From Spinacia oleracea (lineage: Eukaryota; Streptophyta; Magnoliopsida; Caryophyllales; Amaranthaceae), in assembly GCF_020520425.1 (NCBI RefSeq), contig NC_079488.1, forward strand, positions 32,603,247 through 32,667,246: 64,000 nucleotides of DNA, read 5' to 3'. How positions within the stretch are numbered: position 1 is the first letter of the stretch; each line of letters starts with the position of its first letter. Positions 11,021 through 23,035 of this stretch are shown piece after piece. Under the pieces are notes generated by a model. It made no database searches. It worked only from the letters and a program-made list of their open reading frames with translations, and had not been told where the DNA came from. The position numbers and the translations under genes are program-made.

Positions 11021-12263
11021 ACTTTGATAATTGATTCAGGAGCTTCTGACCATATGGTTGGAAATAAGAACTTATTTGTTGAGACAAAACCTCTCAAATT
11101 TCTTGTGAAAGTAGGTCTTCCAGATGGCCAGGTCAAGACTGTGAAGGAGATGGGTTGAATAAGATTAACTCCTAAAATTATGCTGAAAATATGTTGTTGT
11201 TGTCTGATTTCAAACATAACTTAATGTCAGTTAGCAAACTGTTAGAGGATGATGTATGCTTGGTGAATTTTGACAAAAATGGGTGTGTGATACAGGACCC
11301 TATGAGTAAGGATGTGATAGCTCAAGGAAGGAGTGAAGAAGGGCTTTATAAGCTGGATTTTGGGAGAAATGAAGTGAAGAGTAGTAACTTGTTTAGCAGT
11401 GATATTGTTAGTAATAATGCAATGACTAGTATGAAGCAAAATTTAAGTGTATTACATGCTAGATTAGGGTATGTTTCTTTGTCTAAGATAAAAAATTTGA
11501 GTATTTTTCATTGTAAGAACTTGAGTGAATATTTTTGTGACACTTGTTGTGTAGTAAAGCATTACAGACTACCTTTTAAACCCATCAATTCCATTGCCAG
11601 CAGAATTTTTGAATTAATCCATGTTGATTTGTGGGGACCTTATAAGGTAAAAAATGTCACAGGTGCAAGTTATTTATTGACTATAGTAGATGAGTATAGT
11701 AGAGAAACTTGGACTCAACTTCTATCATGTAAGGAACAGGTTAGAAGTATTCTAAGTAATTTTGTGTTTTGTTGAAACTCAATATGAAAGCAAGGTTAAA
11801 ACCTTGAGAAGTGACAATGGTACTGAAATTCTTCAGTCCGAATGTGGAAAAATCTTAGTTGAAAGATGTATAATACATCAAAGAAGTATTGCAGGGGTAC
11901 CTCGGCAGAATGGGAGAGTGGAAAGGAACATAGATTCCTTTTGGAAACTGCAAGAGCAATTAGACTACATGCAGAATTGCCTAGGTATTTTTGGGTGAAT
12001 GTATGCTTTCAGCCACATACTTGATCAATGTATTACCTAGTTATGTAATAGGGTGGAAAAACCCCTTTAAAAGACTCAATAAAAGAAAGCCAACATGTGA
12101 ACATCTAATTATAGTTGGATGTTTGTGTTATGGTTCTCCTACTTTGAAGAAAACTGATAAATTTGGAGCGAAAAGGATTAGATCAGTTTTACTTGGTTAT
12201 CTATATGGGAAAAAAGGATATAATCTTTTTGATTTGGAAATAAGAAAGACATATTTGTGTTAG
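11021..12263 (+). pseudogene. Copia protease and integrase, multiple frame breaks
   Basis: The aspartic protease signature IDSGASDHMVGN lies at about 11,030-11,065 and the frame soon hits TGA near 11,156. From 11,191 the GAG-pre-integrase (LHARLGYVSLSKIKNL, CDTCC) leads into the integrase core (LIHVDLWGPYKVKN, YLLTIVDEYSRETW). A frame break near 11,765 is followed by LRSDNGTE and VPRQNGRVERN, which hold the second Asp and the Glu of the DDE triad. Another frame (11,991-12,263) carries the end of the integrase. The three catalytic residues are visible but not in one frame. Confidence 0.87.
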
Positions 12264-12604
12264 TTATAAAAGTAAGAACAACTTAGCTGGATATTACGTA
12301 TATACGAACTAAACAATTTGTCACGTTGTGGCCGAACCACTGCTTTAAAAGACAATTCTGCGCTACCTCCGATGCAGTAGAACACTTGCGGTTGCCCTCC
12401 AGGGTTAACACGACACCAAGGTTTGTGTGCACTCACAAGCCTCAGTTGGAGAACAGAATACTTGCCTAGAAAGAACAGAAGAGTGTTTGAGAATTTGAGA
12501 GAGAATGTAGAGAATACTTTTTGTGATGTGTGTTTATGAAAACCGGAAGAGAAGTATTTATAGGAAAGCAGTAATACACTTAAATTTTGCTTCATACTAG
12601 TCAA
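12264..12604 (-). repeat. Inverted LTR-like segment inserted in the copia pol region
   Basis: This segment replaces the first part of reverse transcriptase. Read on the minus strand it begins with 32 bp from this element's own pre-integrase region (identical to about 11,423-11,454 on the plus strand). It continues into a promoter-like stretch: CCTATAAATACTTCTC, then a TC-rich leader. That pattern resembles an LTR of another retrotransposon. The parent element is not recognised. Confidence 0.6.
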
Positions 12605-12625
12605 ATTTTTGCTAGATTAGGGCAC

Positions 12626-13560
12626 TAATACTTGCTTATGTGGATGATCTACTAATTATTGGAGATGATGTAGCAACCATAGAACATTTGAAGCTGAGCT
12701 TGCATAATGAGTTCACCATCAAAGACCTTGGTGAATTGAGTTTATTTCTTGGAATTGAGATTGAAAAAAATGATGATGGTCTATTGTTGAACCAGAGGAA
12801 GTATATTGTTGACATCCTCAAAGATGGTGGGATAGAGAACTTCAAAATAGAGAGGTTCCTTTTTCCTAAAGGAATTACATTATCCACTGATAGTGGAGAA
12901 GTTTTGGAAAATCCAGAGACATACATGAGAATCATTGGAAGATTACTTTACTTGAATATTCAGTGCAACAATTGTCTCAATTCATGCAATGTCCAAGAAA
13001 ACTTCATCTTCAGGCAACTCTACATGTCATCAGGTACCTCAAGGGTACTATCCATTGGGGTTTATTCTATCCTAAAACTCCCGAGCTATAAGTTGAAGGG
13101 TATTCAGATGCAGATTGGGGAAGTTGTGCATTCAGTGCAAATCTCACTGCATATTGCATCTTTCTAGGAAAGTCCCTAGTTTCTTGGAAAACTAAGAAGC
13201 AGAAGAGTGTGTCAAAATCTTCTATAGAGGAAGAATATAGAAGCATGTCTCATACCACAAGTGAAATAGTGTGTGTGGATGATATCCTGAAAACTGTGAA
13301 TGTGAGCATTCCTAAGCCAATCATACTCCATTTTAACAACAAGTCAACATAACACTTAGCTCCAAATTCCATTTTTCATGAGAGAACCAAGCATCTCAAC
13401 ATTGAATGTCATTACGTGAGGGATCATATAAAGAAGGGGTTCCTGGATACCACTCATGTTCAGTCCAGCTTGCAGCTAGCAGACATCATGACCAAGTCTC
13501 TCACTCGACATCAGCACAACTTTCTCTCTTTCAAGTTGGGTCTAGTGACAGATCCCCAAC
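12626..13560 (+). pseudogene. Copia reverse transcriptase (from YVDD) and RNase H
   Basis: The sequence resumes at the catalytic motif AYVDDLLIIGDD near 12,632. It continues through FTIKDLGELSLFLGIEIEK and NQRKYIVDILKDGG, then loses frame after about 12,960. The RNase H half is spread over frames: SDADWG, SWKTKKQ, EEEYRSM (where AEYR is usual), and FHERTKHLNIECHYVRD, ending QLADIMTKSLTRHQHN near 13,520. Most of the polymerase upstream of YVDD is missing. Confidence 0.87.
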
Positions 13561-13585
13561 TCCAACTTGAGGGGGGGGGGGGGGG

Positions 13586-13742
13586 TGTAGAAAATGGATA
13601 GTACACACTGTCATATGCTATTCATGTGAGCAGTGTGTTTGTTGTTATGTGGCAGTCTTTCATTGGCCTTATTGGTTAATGTGTTGTCCTCTTTTAGTTA
13701 GTTGTTTTACCTAGGTTAGAATCTTCCTAGGGATTGTAATGA

Positions 13743-13828
<86 letters not shown>

Positions 13829-13951
13829 TTGATTGGTGTGCGCAGCCAACAAGAGGGTTGGTACACAAAATCGTTGTATTAACAAACCAAAATAAATAAA
13901 ATGCAAGCAGTAAGTTTGCTGTAAAAGCTTCCTAAAACTGTTGTCTTTACA
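13586..13951 (+). repeat. 3' LTR of outer copia
   Basis: It is 366 bp, starting TGTAGAAAATGG after a run of about 15 G in the purine tract and ending TTGTCTTTACA before the ATTAG duplication. It contains a (TA)n tract at about 13,745-13,827. Confidence 0.9.
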
Positions 13952-14232
13952 ATTAGTTATATTTACTCTATTCCAAAAACCTAAGACAAAGAAGTGTTAT
14001 CTCAACCCTTTGTTGCCTCCTCTATATGGCTATATACTTAATATTAAGTATTTAACTCAAGCAAAAATATGTGACGATGAAAACTCAAATTCACAACCTC
14101 CCACTTGAAAAACAAATGAATTAAGGATTTAATTTTTTCATCTAACACATGCACGATTATTGTTCACCTTTTCATACCAACCTTATTAGATACGTTCTTA
14201 ATTTAAAGAATAAGGCCCTGTTCTTCTGAACT

Positions 14233-14436
14233 TTGTTTGGCTGAACTGAACTGAATTATACTGAACTGAACTTAATGGAGCTGAACTGAACTGAACTGGA
14301 CTGAACTTAATGGAGCTGAACTGAAGTGAACTGAACTAAACTTAATGGAGATGAACTGAACTTAATGGAGCTAAACTGAACTGAACTAAACTAAATGGAG
14401 CTGAACGGAATTGAACTGAACTGAATGGAACCTATT
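14233..14436. repeat. Subterminal minisatellite, left arm
   Basis: About ten imperfect units of CTGAACTGAACTTAATGGAG and shorter CTGAA steps lie next to the left terminal inverted repeat. Confidence 0.85.
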
Positions 14437-14439
14437 GAA

Positions 14440-14800
14440 TAGTAAATAATAAATAATAAATAGTAAATAATAGAGAATAAATAATAAATAATAAATAATA
14501 AATAATAAATAATAAATAATAAATAATAAATAATAAATAATAATAATAATAATAAATAATAAATAATAAATAATAAATAATAATAATAATAAATAATAAA
14601 TAATAAATAATAAATAATAAATAATAAATAATAAATAATAAATAATAAATAATAAATAATAAATAATAAATAATAAATAATAAATAATAAATAATAAATA
14701 ATAAATAATAAATAATAAATAATAAATAATAAATAATAAATAATAAATAATAAATAATAAATAATAAATAATAAATAATAAATAATAAATAATAAATAAT
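14440..14800. repeat. AATAAAT heptamer satellite, block 1
   Basis: A near-perfect 7 bp tandem repeat (AATAAAT) with a few TAA slips. Open minus-strand frames here only reflect the 21 bp periodicity and are not genes. Confidence 0.95.
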
Positions 14801-14801
14801 A

Positions 14802-15212
14802 CTCCCTCCGTTTCTTATTGTTGTATCCGTTTGCATTTTAAGCGTTTCATATTATTGTATCCATTTAGAATCTATTCTATTTTTGGACATACATTTTATC
14901 CTAAAATACCCTTACATTTCTATCTAATTACCAAAATACCTAAAGATTCTACCCATATTCCCACCTAATTTTCCCCACCCATAATATTTAATTCTTTTTC
15001 CCTTCCCCATATACCCACTCTCTCACCTCCTTTATCACCCATCATTATCACTCCTCTCTCTTACCTTATTTCTTTATTATTTTCTCACTCCTTTATTTAT
15101 TATAATCTCTTACACCCAATAATTACACTTATACCCATACAAACCAATATTCCAATTTTCTTAAAAACCACACCAGATTCCAAATGGATACATCAAAAAG
15201 AAATGGAGGGAG
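14802..15212. mobile_element. Stowaway-like MITE in satellite, copy A
   Basis: Ends are CTCCCTCCGTTTC and the inverted GAAATGGAGGGAG, flanked by TA (14,800-14,801, 15,213-15,214). It is 411 bp and non-coding, with TTTTAAGCGTTTC and ATCCTAAAATACCC. It is closely similar to the copy at 15,915-16,334. Confidence 0.85.
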
Positions 15213-15914
15213 TAAATAATAAATAATAAATAATAAATAATAAATAATAAATAATAAATAATAAATAATAAATAATAAATAATAAATAATAAATAATAAA
15301 TAATAAATAATAAATAATAAATAATAATAATAAAATAATAAAAATAATAAATAATAAATAATAAATAATAAATAATAAATAATAAATAATAAATAATAAA
15401 TAATAAATAATAAATAATAAATAATAAATAATAAATAATAAATAATAAATAATAAATAATAAATAATAAATAATAAATAATAAATAATAAATAATAAATA
15501 ATAAATAATAAATAATAAATAATAAATAATAAATATAAATATAAATAATAAATAATAAATAATAAATAATAAATAATAAATAATAAATAATAAATAATAA
15601 ATAATAAATAATAAATAATAAATAATAATAATAAATAATAAATAATAAATAATAAATAATAATAATAAATAATAATAATAAATAATAAATAATAAATAAT
15701 AAATAATAAATAATAAATAATAAATAATAAATAATAAATAATGAATAATAAATAATAAATAATAAATAATAAATAATAAATAATAAATAATAAATAATAA
15801 ATAATAAATAATAATAATAAATAATAAATAATAAATAATAAATAATAAATAATAAATAATAAATAATAAATAATAAATAATAAATAATAAATAATAAATC
15901 ATAAATAATAAATA
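15213..15914. repeat. AATAAAT heptamer satellite, block 2
   Basis: About 700 bp of the same heptamer, with isolated ATAAAT, AATAAT and AAAATAAT slips. It lies between the two Stowaway copies. Confidence 0.95.
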
Positions 15915-16334
15915 CTCCCTCCATTTCTTTTTGTTGTATCCGTTTTCATTTTAAGCGTTTCTTTTTGTTGTATCCGTTTCTATTTTTGAACATACATTTT
16001 ATCCTAAAATACCCTTATATTTCTATCTAATTACCAAAATACCTAAAGATTCTACCCATATTCCCACCTAAATTTCCCCCACCCCTATTATTTAATTCTT
16101 TTCCCTTCCCCATATACCCACTCTCTCACCTCCTTTATCACCCATCATTATCACTCCTCTCTATTACCTTATTTCTTTATTATTTTCTCTCTTCTTTTTT
16201 TATTATAATCTCTTACATACAATCATTTTTCTTACACCCAATCATTACACTTATACCAATACAAACCAAGATTCCAATTTTCTTAAAAACTCCCCACTTT
16301 CTGAAATGGATACATCAAAAAGAAATGGAGGGAG
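15915..16334. mobile_element. Stowaway-like MITE in satellite, copy B
   Basis: Ends are CTCCCTCCATTTC and the inverted AAATGGAGGGAG, flanked by TA (15,913-15,914, 16,335-16,336). It is 420 bp and the same family and orientation as copy A. It differs by substitutions and by short indels, such as the missing ATATTATTG step and an extra TCATTTTTCTTACACCCAA step. Confidence 0.85.
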
Positions 16335-16680
16335 TAATAAATAATAAATAATAAATAATAAATAATAAATAATAAATAATAAATAATAAATAATAAATAA
16401 TAAATAATAAATAATAAATAATAAATAATAAATAATAATAATAATAATAATAAATAATAAATAATAAATAATAAATAATAAATAATAAATAATAAATAAT
16501 AAATAATAAATAATAAATAATAAATAATAAATAATAAATAATAAATAATAAATAATAAATAATAAATAATAAATAATAAATAATAAATAATAAATAATAA
16601 ATAATAAATAATAAATAATAATAATAATAAGTAATAATAATAAATAATAAATAGAAAATAATAAATAGAAAATAATAAAT
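16335..16680. repeat. AATAAAT heptamer satellite, block 3
   Basis: About 300 bp of heptamer satellite, degrading into AAT/GAAAAT variants after 16,620. Confidence 0.92.
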
Positions 16681-16966
16681 ATTAAAATAATAAGAATAAT
16701 AAAATAATTAATAATTAATAATAAATCATTAATTATAAATATAATGTTAAGATTTATAAAAATACTCATAATAATAAATAATAACTACAATAATCATAAT
16801 TATTTATTAATAACAATAATTACATATAATATTAATAATATAATAGTAATATTTAAGTAATAACGATAATAATAATTATTATATACATGTATATAAGTAA
16901 TAAATTTTAATTTTAATTGCAATATCAAGAATAAAAATAATTACAAAGAAAGATGAATCCGATCTT

Positions 16967-17125
16967 TTGAACTGAACTGAATTGAACTAAATGAAGTTGA
17001 ACTGAACTGAACTTAATGGAGCTGAACTGAACTGAACTGAACTTAATGGAGCTGAATTGAATTGAACTGAACTGAACTTAATGGAGCTGAACTGAACTGA
17101 ACTGAACTGAATTGAATGGAACTGC
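16967..17125. repeat. Subterminal minisatellite, right arm
   Basis: Units of CTGAACTGAACTTAATGGAG, the same type and orientation as the left-arm array, stop about 25 bp before the right terminal repeat. Confidence 0.85.
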
Positions 17126-17176
17126 AAAAAAGTCCAAAAGAACAGGGCCTAATACGAAGTATAATTCAAGGGATAA

Positions 17177-19966
17177 TGTAATACCCCGAATTTTTAAAAC
17201 TTGATTAATTATGCCTAATTATTTTTATTTAGCTTAAAATCGTCTTAAATCCTAAATTCAAATTTTATTTTAATTAATTAACGAATTTTATTGCGATTAA
17301 ATTTTAATATCGTTACACGCTTTATTTTAAAAAAAAATTATAATTTAATTTTGCGAGCTTAAACTATATTTTTATTTTTATTTCGAATTTTTTTTATAAT
17401 TTCGGAACATTCTTAATTTACTTGAAAACTAAAATTATTTTATGTTATCGATATTTTATAAAAAATTATTTCAAACTTATTTTAAATAAGGATTCATATT
17501 TTTATCAATTTCTAATTATAGCAACAAATTTCAGAAATTTAGCCCAACTAACTGAAATTACCAAAATGCCCCTAAAGAGCAAATTGGCATCTTTCTTCTC
17601 TTACTGCTTGTTCCTCACGTATGAAGTTGGAAACAATCTTCCCTTATTTCAGTCTTTGTTCATTCCTTGGACCCCAAGGATTCCAATTTGTTCTTTACTC
17701 TACATGTATACAAAAGCATCCATAATTTCAGTTAGATTCCAATAAAAACAAAGTCCCCTTTCAAATTCCACCACCTCCCTTGTTGTGTTCCTGTTTCGGA
17801 CCACCACTGCCTACCATCAACCACCACCATCAGTGGCTGTCGCCACCCTAAATCACCGGTCACCCCACCTGTCTTCATCGCCGGCAAGAAACCGACCCAA
17901 AACATCCACTCCATCTCCCCTGCTTTTCCCTCTTCGCACACCTCTGTTTCTTTCTCTTTTTCTCCTCCGGCGCACCACCAACGGTGCGACCACCACCCCT
18001 CAGCCACCTCCCTTGCTATTGCGCTACTAACCTCGCCGGAAAACCACCGCATCCACCCCCCGAAACTACCACACCAACGCACAAAAAAAAATCCCATGTT
18101 TTCCCCTGTTTCGCGCGGCCACCCTCCCCCTCCCTTGTTGTTTCTCCGCCGCGGAACCACCTCTGCCACCACCAACTCAGAACCACCAACCTCCTCCGTC
18201 CCACAGTTCTCGGCGAGCCACCGCTGCCTCCTCCCAGAACCACCCCAAAGCACCCCACAAACTCCCCCTTGTTATTTCCCATGTTTTGTGCTCCCCTCCC
18301 TCTCTCCCGCCGTTCTTCCGCCGCAAAACAACCACCATCAGCGCCGCAGCTCCGGCGCTGCGCCGCCCATCCGACAGCCTTCCTCCTTCCTCTCCTCCTC
18401 CCTTCACGCTCCCTGTTTCGCACCCCATGTCCCTGCCGAGTTCCCTTCCAGAAACCTAAAACCAATCTTGGTTTAAAAACCTTGATTCTATTTTTCCTCC
18501 AACCCAAACTTAAGTTGGGCCAAATTCACAATTTGGGCTTTAGGTAAGATAATCTAAATTTTCAGATTTTCGATTTATCAATATTCATGTTTTGATGAAT
18601 TATTTACTAATAAAATTGGTATTGTTTTTCAAGTTTAATTATCGATTGTACTAAATAAATTATTTGCTTGAATTTACGCAACTTAAGTAATATTTTCATG
18701 AAAATCGATTTATGAAATATATAAATATATTTCGATTGAAATTTCGATTAATAATATTTTCATTAAATTATGAAATTATATTTATATTAAAATTCGTTAT
18801 TTATAAAATTCTTGACTTATAAAGGTTATGATTTATAAAATATTGATTTTAAATTATTTATCGATTTGGTACTAATTCAAGGATTTAATATTTTGAAAGA
18901 AATTGGACTCGGAGCTCAGGACGAACGAACCAAGGAAAACAAAACCCTTAGCAAAGCGCGAAAGTGAGGTAACGGCTATTGCTAGTACTCGCAATCCCCT
19001 TATAAATGTATTATGAAATTATGACGTTATGATTGAATTTATGAATTAAATGTTTTGATGTGTTTTATGGATTGTGGGATGAAATATGATTTGATTGAGT
19101 TTTCTCATAAAATGATGTTTATGCAATGCCATGAAAGAATTGGTATTTTATTGATCCCAGGATCAAAATGATGTTTTATGATCTAAAAGAGTTATGTTGT
19201 TTCAACTGAAATACAAGCCAAGGCTTAGTAAAAATACATAAAACATGATAAAATAAAAGTGAAAGACCTGGTTTGTCTGGCGGTATATAAACTACCATCT
19301 TCCTATCTATCGGTCATGCATGCACCACGGACACCTGTCCATCCATGGATTACGAGCCCAGGCTCCCATGGTTTATGAGCCCAGGCTTAGGGCCCAGGCC
19401 CATGTTACGATGATGAGCCCAGGCTCTTATGGGCCCAGGCCCAGTGGAGAATTCCTTCACGGTTCGTACTTGCCGACAACTAGCATGTTAATTAAAAGTT
19501 ATGAATGACGTTTTTCATTAAAAGTTTATGAATGAATTTAATATGATGTTTTATTAAATGTTTTAATTATTTTGTTCTCCCTGTGTTATTAAATAAAATG
19601 AGTTGAAATGAATTTACGTTGCTAGGGTAGTCGTTACTGAATCTTCGGCTCACCGTTTTGTTTTCCATTTTAGGTACTGCGGGGATCGATGGAAACGAGT
19701 AGATGCGAGAAATTTCACTTTAATAATATTCACCTAGTTTATGCTTAAAGTTATAATAGTTTAATTAAAAACTTTTAGTAAGTTATGTACTTTTATTTTG
19801 AGAATATAAAGGACTATTATATTAAATTGGAGGTTTTTATGTCTTATGTATGATGTTGCCTTGAAAGTTCCAAGACGGAATTACGGCAGGTAATGTCCCG
19901 ACCAAATTAGGTTAATCCCGCTGCTAATTATGCTTTAATACTTGAAATAGAGGTCGGGGCGTTACA
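17177..19966 (+). repeat. LTR 1 of the tandem retroelement
   Basis: It is 2,790 bp. The first about 600 bp are very AT-rich. At 17,760-18,470 there is a C- and CA-rich block with open frames on both strands. AT-rich DNA follows, and at about 19,340-19,445 there is a cluster of GAGCCCAGGCTC and GGGCCCAGGCCC near-palindromes. Private differences from LTRs 2 and 3 are clustered near both ends, such as GGGGATCGATGG where the others read GCGGATCGATGG. Confidence 0.9.
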
Positions 19967-20222
19967 GTTTGGTATTCAGAGCAAAGGTTCTGGACCATAA
20001 GTGCTGAACCTTACGGGTTTTGCGCATAGTAGAATTCAATAGGCTTTAAGCAAAGAGTTTTAAGGAATAAGTTAAAAAGAATATGTTAAAATCAAGTCAA
20101 GTTAAAATGAAATGAGTGTGAGCGTAGGAACGCACGGGATAAAAGGGATTCATTTCTTCTGTTATTGATGTTTTCGTGATTGAATATGTTATGTGAAATA
20201 TCGATTATCGAACTTACCAACG

Positions 20223-20468
20223 ATGCCACGAACGAAGCTCACAACAAAGCGCAACATTCACGATAACGTCGCTCACAATGATGTTCCCTATGATGATTTC
20301 TATGACGAGCAATCTATAGTAGACCCCAAGGAGATGATGGAACGATTAAGAACTGCAAGTACGTTGTCAACTGAAGTGGTCAAAGATTCTCGAAAAACGA
20401 AAGTCACTAATGCGAACGAAAATGCGTCACTATTTAAAGTTTTCACCCTCGAATCCAATAATCTTTGA
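20223..20468 (+). pseudogene. gag N-terminal remnant, copy 1 (81 codons)
   Basis: A frame from ATG at 20,223 begins MPRTKLTTKRNIHDNV and ends at TGA 20,466. It holds PKEMMERLRTA and ENASLFKVFTLESNN. The position just inside the primer site, and the zinc-knuckle frame 80 bp downstream, support a gag origin. The sequence alone has no signature. The identical-length frame in the second internal region (26,337-26,582) is preserved. Confidence 0.45.
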
Positions 20469-20550
20469 TCGCAAGCCAATTCGATGGAATTTAAAAGACT
20501 AGATCAATCATACGGATCAACTACTCGAAACTATCGACATGCTCTAACGA

Positions 20551-20724
20551 ATGGAAGCGAATATCGTGCGAAAAACGAATACTTGTTATTTATGTCGAGG
20601 AAAAGATCATTTCATTAAAGATTGTCCTAAACCACCTCCAACGAATACCGGAACATTAACCTCGACCAATCATGAACGAAACAACAACAATGCTAAATCC
20701 ATCACGCTCGTCAAACGTACGTAA
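20551..20724 (+). pseudogene. gag CCHC zinc-knuckle remnant, copy 1
   Basis: The 57-residue frame starts MEANIVRKTNTCYLCRGKDH and contains C-x2-C-x4-H-x4-C (CYLC, RGKDH, FIKDC) followed by PKPPP. This is the nucleic-acid-binding knuckle of retroelement gag proteins. The frame is cut off from the N-terminal gag frame by stops at 20,466 and following, so a complete gag is not made here. Confidence 0.7.
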
Positions 20725-23035
20725 TAGATTACATGATAAAAGACAAAGATGACTCCATTGCTGATATTATTTTGATTTAGCCCTCTCTCGCTTTAGAGTC
20801 GAACTTCCCTTGATTTCACGTTTATCGTCATATGTCATGTTATGAGTTCTCTACCCTAGATAGACTAGGCGAAGTTTAAAGCATTACTATGTCCTTGAAG
20901 AAGTTCAGTTAAGTACGGTTCGAACTCAAAGAATTTGTGGATATGAATTGTTTTGAGGATTTTTTATGGTTAAGAAATCTTTAAGGAGGGTAAAAATATT
21001 AGAGTAACAAGCAAGTATAAGGTTGTATTTCATGAGTGGTTGATCACTAATTGAATTGAGATTATTCGAAGTTTAAAGTGCTAACATTACGAACTAAAGT
21101 GATTCTTGAGTTACCTTTCCGATGAATATTTTTGGTGTTTATAAGTACAAAGGTCTATTATCTAAAAGTTGATTGATATGCCCCTATTAATGAAGCTAAG
21201 AAGTTATACATAAATGAGTTATGATAAGAGACCAAGTTGAGTTGACCCATGAATAAGATCTTGAGAATTTTACCAAAATAATCTATCAAGAATTAGTCTG
21301 TCGATAAGGTTTAATGATAGGGTACCGAAAGAACATAAGTTTGTGTTTTAAGTGGCGAGTCACCGATTAAATCAAGGTTATTCAAGGTTTAAAGCGTGCG
21401 AGTATAATTGATTTTTGAGTTACTATTCCGCACCCTTTATAATGATTGTTTTTGTGGTTGCAAGTACCTAAGTGTATTTTCAGATATGTTAGGGAAGCTA
21501 AGCTAGAATTTTGAAAGTTATGCAAGAATATTATGCGCAACCAAACGTGATTTATGGTGAAAAGATGAAAATGAGTTTACGCATGAAGCTTTGAGGATTA
21601 TAACAAAAAGGAGTTATCAAGGATTAGTCTGTCGGTAAGGTTGATGTTATTCTTGGTTTACCTTTTTGCATCTTTCCTATGGATTATTTTGTGTATTTAT
21701 CTAAATGGATGCTCGTTAATCTCCAAAGAGGAAGTTGAACTAGAGAATGTAAGGTTTTGCAAAAATGTTGTGAGGAAAAGTATGATTTATAGTGAGGACA
21801 TGAAATTGAGTTTGCGTATAAAGCATTGAAATAAGTTATCAAGAATTCCGTCTATCAGGTTGATGATGTCAATGAATGTTATGAAACCCCAAGTGAATTG
21901 TGAATGATTGAGGAACGCAATGGAGTTGAGAATAGAAAATCGACAAAATGATATGTCTATAGAACCAGGTAGTCTGAACTGGGTTTTCTAGGAGCTGGAT
22001 TGTTTCTGTTAAAGGCACACTTGATGGCTTAGCATTATCCGCAAAACACGAGACTTACATGACTTAAAATATTAAGGATAAATAACGAAGTCGCATGTCT
22101 AACAATGTAATTCCTGTAATGTGATTGGACTCGAAGCCCTGCAACGAACGTAGTCAACGAAGTTATTCAACGTAGAAGAAAGATCGGAGATCGAAATCAA
22201 AACGTATCGAATAAAGAAAGTCAACGACAAGATTCCTGCAGCAAAGGAGCCAATAGCAAATGGAAACGAAATATTATTCGCCTAAAAACGATATGATTTA
22301 CGAATCACGATGTTTTATGAATAAGGTTAATTAATGATGAAAATTTTGGAAGCGATATGCGCTAATTGAGTCTCAAAGTAAGATGTGTTACCATCACTAG
22401 TATATGAATATTATGCTTATGTTAATTGTGCACGTTTCAATTAAGAATTATTTCTTTATGATAGCTTTATGGATTATGTTTACGCTGGCATGATTGTGTT
22501 GATAATAACTAAACGTTATACATGCAAGACATCTCCGATGGAAGTTCTCCTGAGCTCAAAGTACGAGATTGTGATAATAAATAACTTTTACAATTATTTG
22601 AGTATTGCAATTGATAGATAAGTATTTATTTTCATTATATATATATACATATATTTTCAGAATTATAATTTTTCATCGAATGTTACTATTTTTGGTGGGA
22701 AATATTTTCAAAACAGGATCTCGCAAAGTAAAATGAGAGCCTAGTCTATGCTAACAAGTTTGCCCCTTTTATGTTCTTTGCTCCTCGATCCTATTATATG
22801 AAATCAAGTGGAGATACGAAAGATGATGGCGAAATGTAATTGACCTTAATGACGATTAAGGATCAATATATAATTTTGCCCCTTTTGCATTCTTTACTCT
22901 TCGATTCTAGGTCTCGGGTTGAAGCGGAGTCCTAAAAGATGATGGCGGAATGAAGGCTAGACATTGTCGGGATTGGAATAAAATTATGATATCTTGGTTT
23001 TAAAATTTAACATCATACTTTATCCGAATGTTTTC

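Larger units (their letters stand above)
7947..13951 (+). mobile_element. Ty1/copia LTR retrotransposon, degenerate, TSD ATTAG
   Basis: The 5 bp duplication ATTAG at 7942-7946 and 13952-13956 brackets the element. Both LTRs begin TGTAGAAAATGG and end TCTTTACA. A tRNA-Met-type primer site (TGGTATCAAAGCA) starts at 9798 right after the 5' LTR, and the purine tract (AACTTGAGGG plus a G run) precedes the 3' LTR. Order inside is gag, zinc knuckle, protease, integrase, reverse transcriptase, RNase H, which is copia order. Stops and frameshifts break every domain, and the 5' part of reverse transcriptase is replaced by an inverted foreign segment at 12,264-12,604. The 5' LTR is split by a second copia element, so the outer insertion is the older of the two. 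Confidence 0.92.
14214..17149. mobile_element. TAA-flanked Tourist-like element swollen by satellite DNA
   Basis: The left end GGCCCTGTTCTTCTGAACTTT pairs with the inverted right end GGCCCTGTTCTTTTGGACTTT. TAA flanks both sides (14,211-14,213 and 17,150-17,152). Next to each end lies a minisatellite of CTGAACTGAACTTAATGGAG-like units. The centre is a heptamer satellite interrupted by two Stowaway MITEs, then about 300 bp of AT-rich DNA. At 2.9 kb it is very long for a MITE, and almost all the excess is satellite and nested elements. Confidence 0.75.

Noticed and set aside
12260..12604. Minus-strand 114-codon frame beginning MTSMKQNLSV
   Set aside because: Its start is an inverted copy of the copia pre-integrase sequence and the rest is LTR-like; no gene.
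14440..16680. CRISPR-like direct repeats
   Set aside because: Simple contiguous satellite without spacers; plant genome.
14432..16769. Long minus-strand open frames of repeated YLLFII residues
   Set aside because: They are translations of the 7 bp AATAAAT satellite, which lacks stops in that orientation and repeats every 21 bp; not proteins.
17732..18547. Pro/His-rich and Trp/Gly-rich frames on both strands of the LTR C-rich block (and copies at 23.8-24.7 and 30.0-30.8 kb)
   Set aside because: Overlapping frames on both strands in low-complexity DNA; no domain, no codon bias signal. Kept only as a finding about the block.
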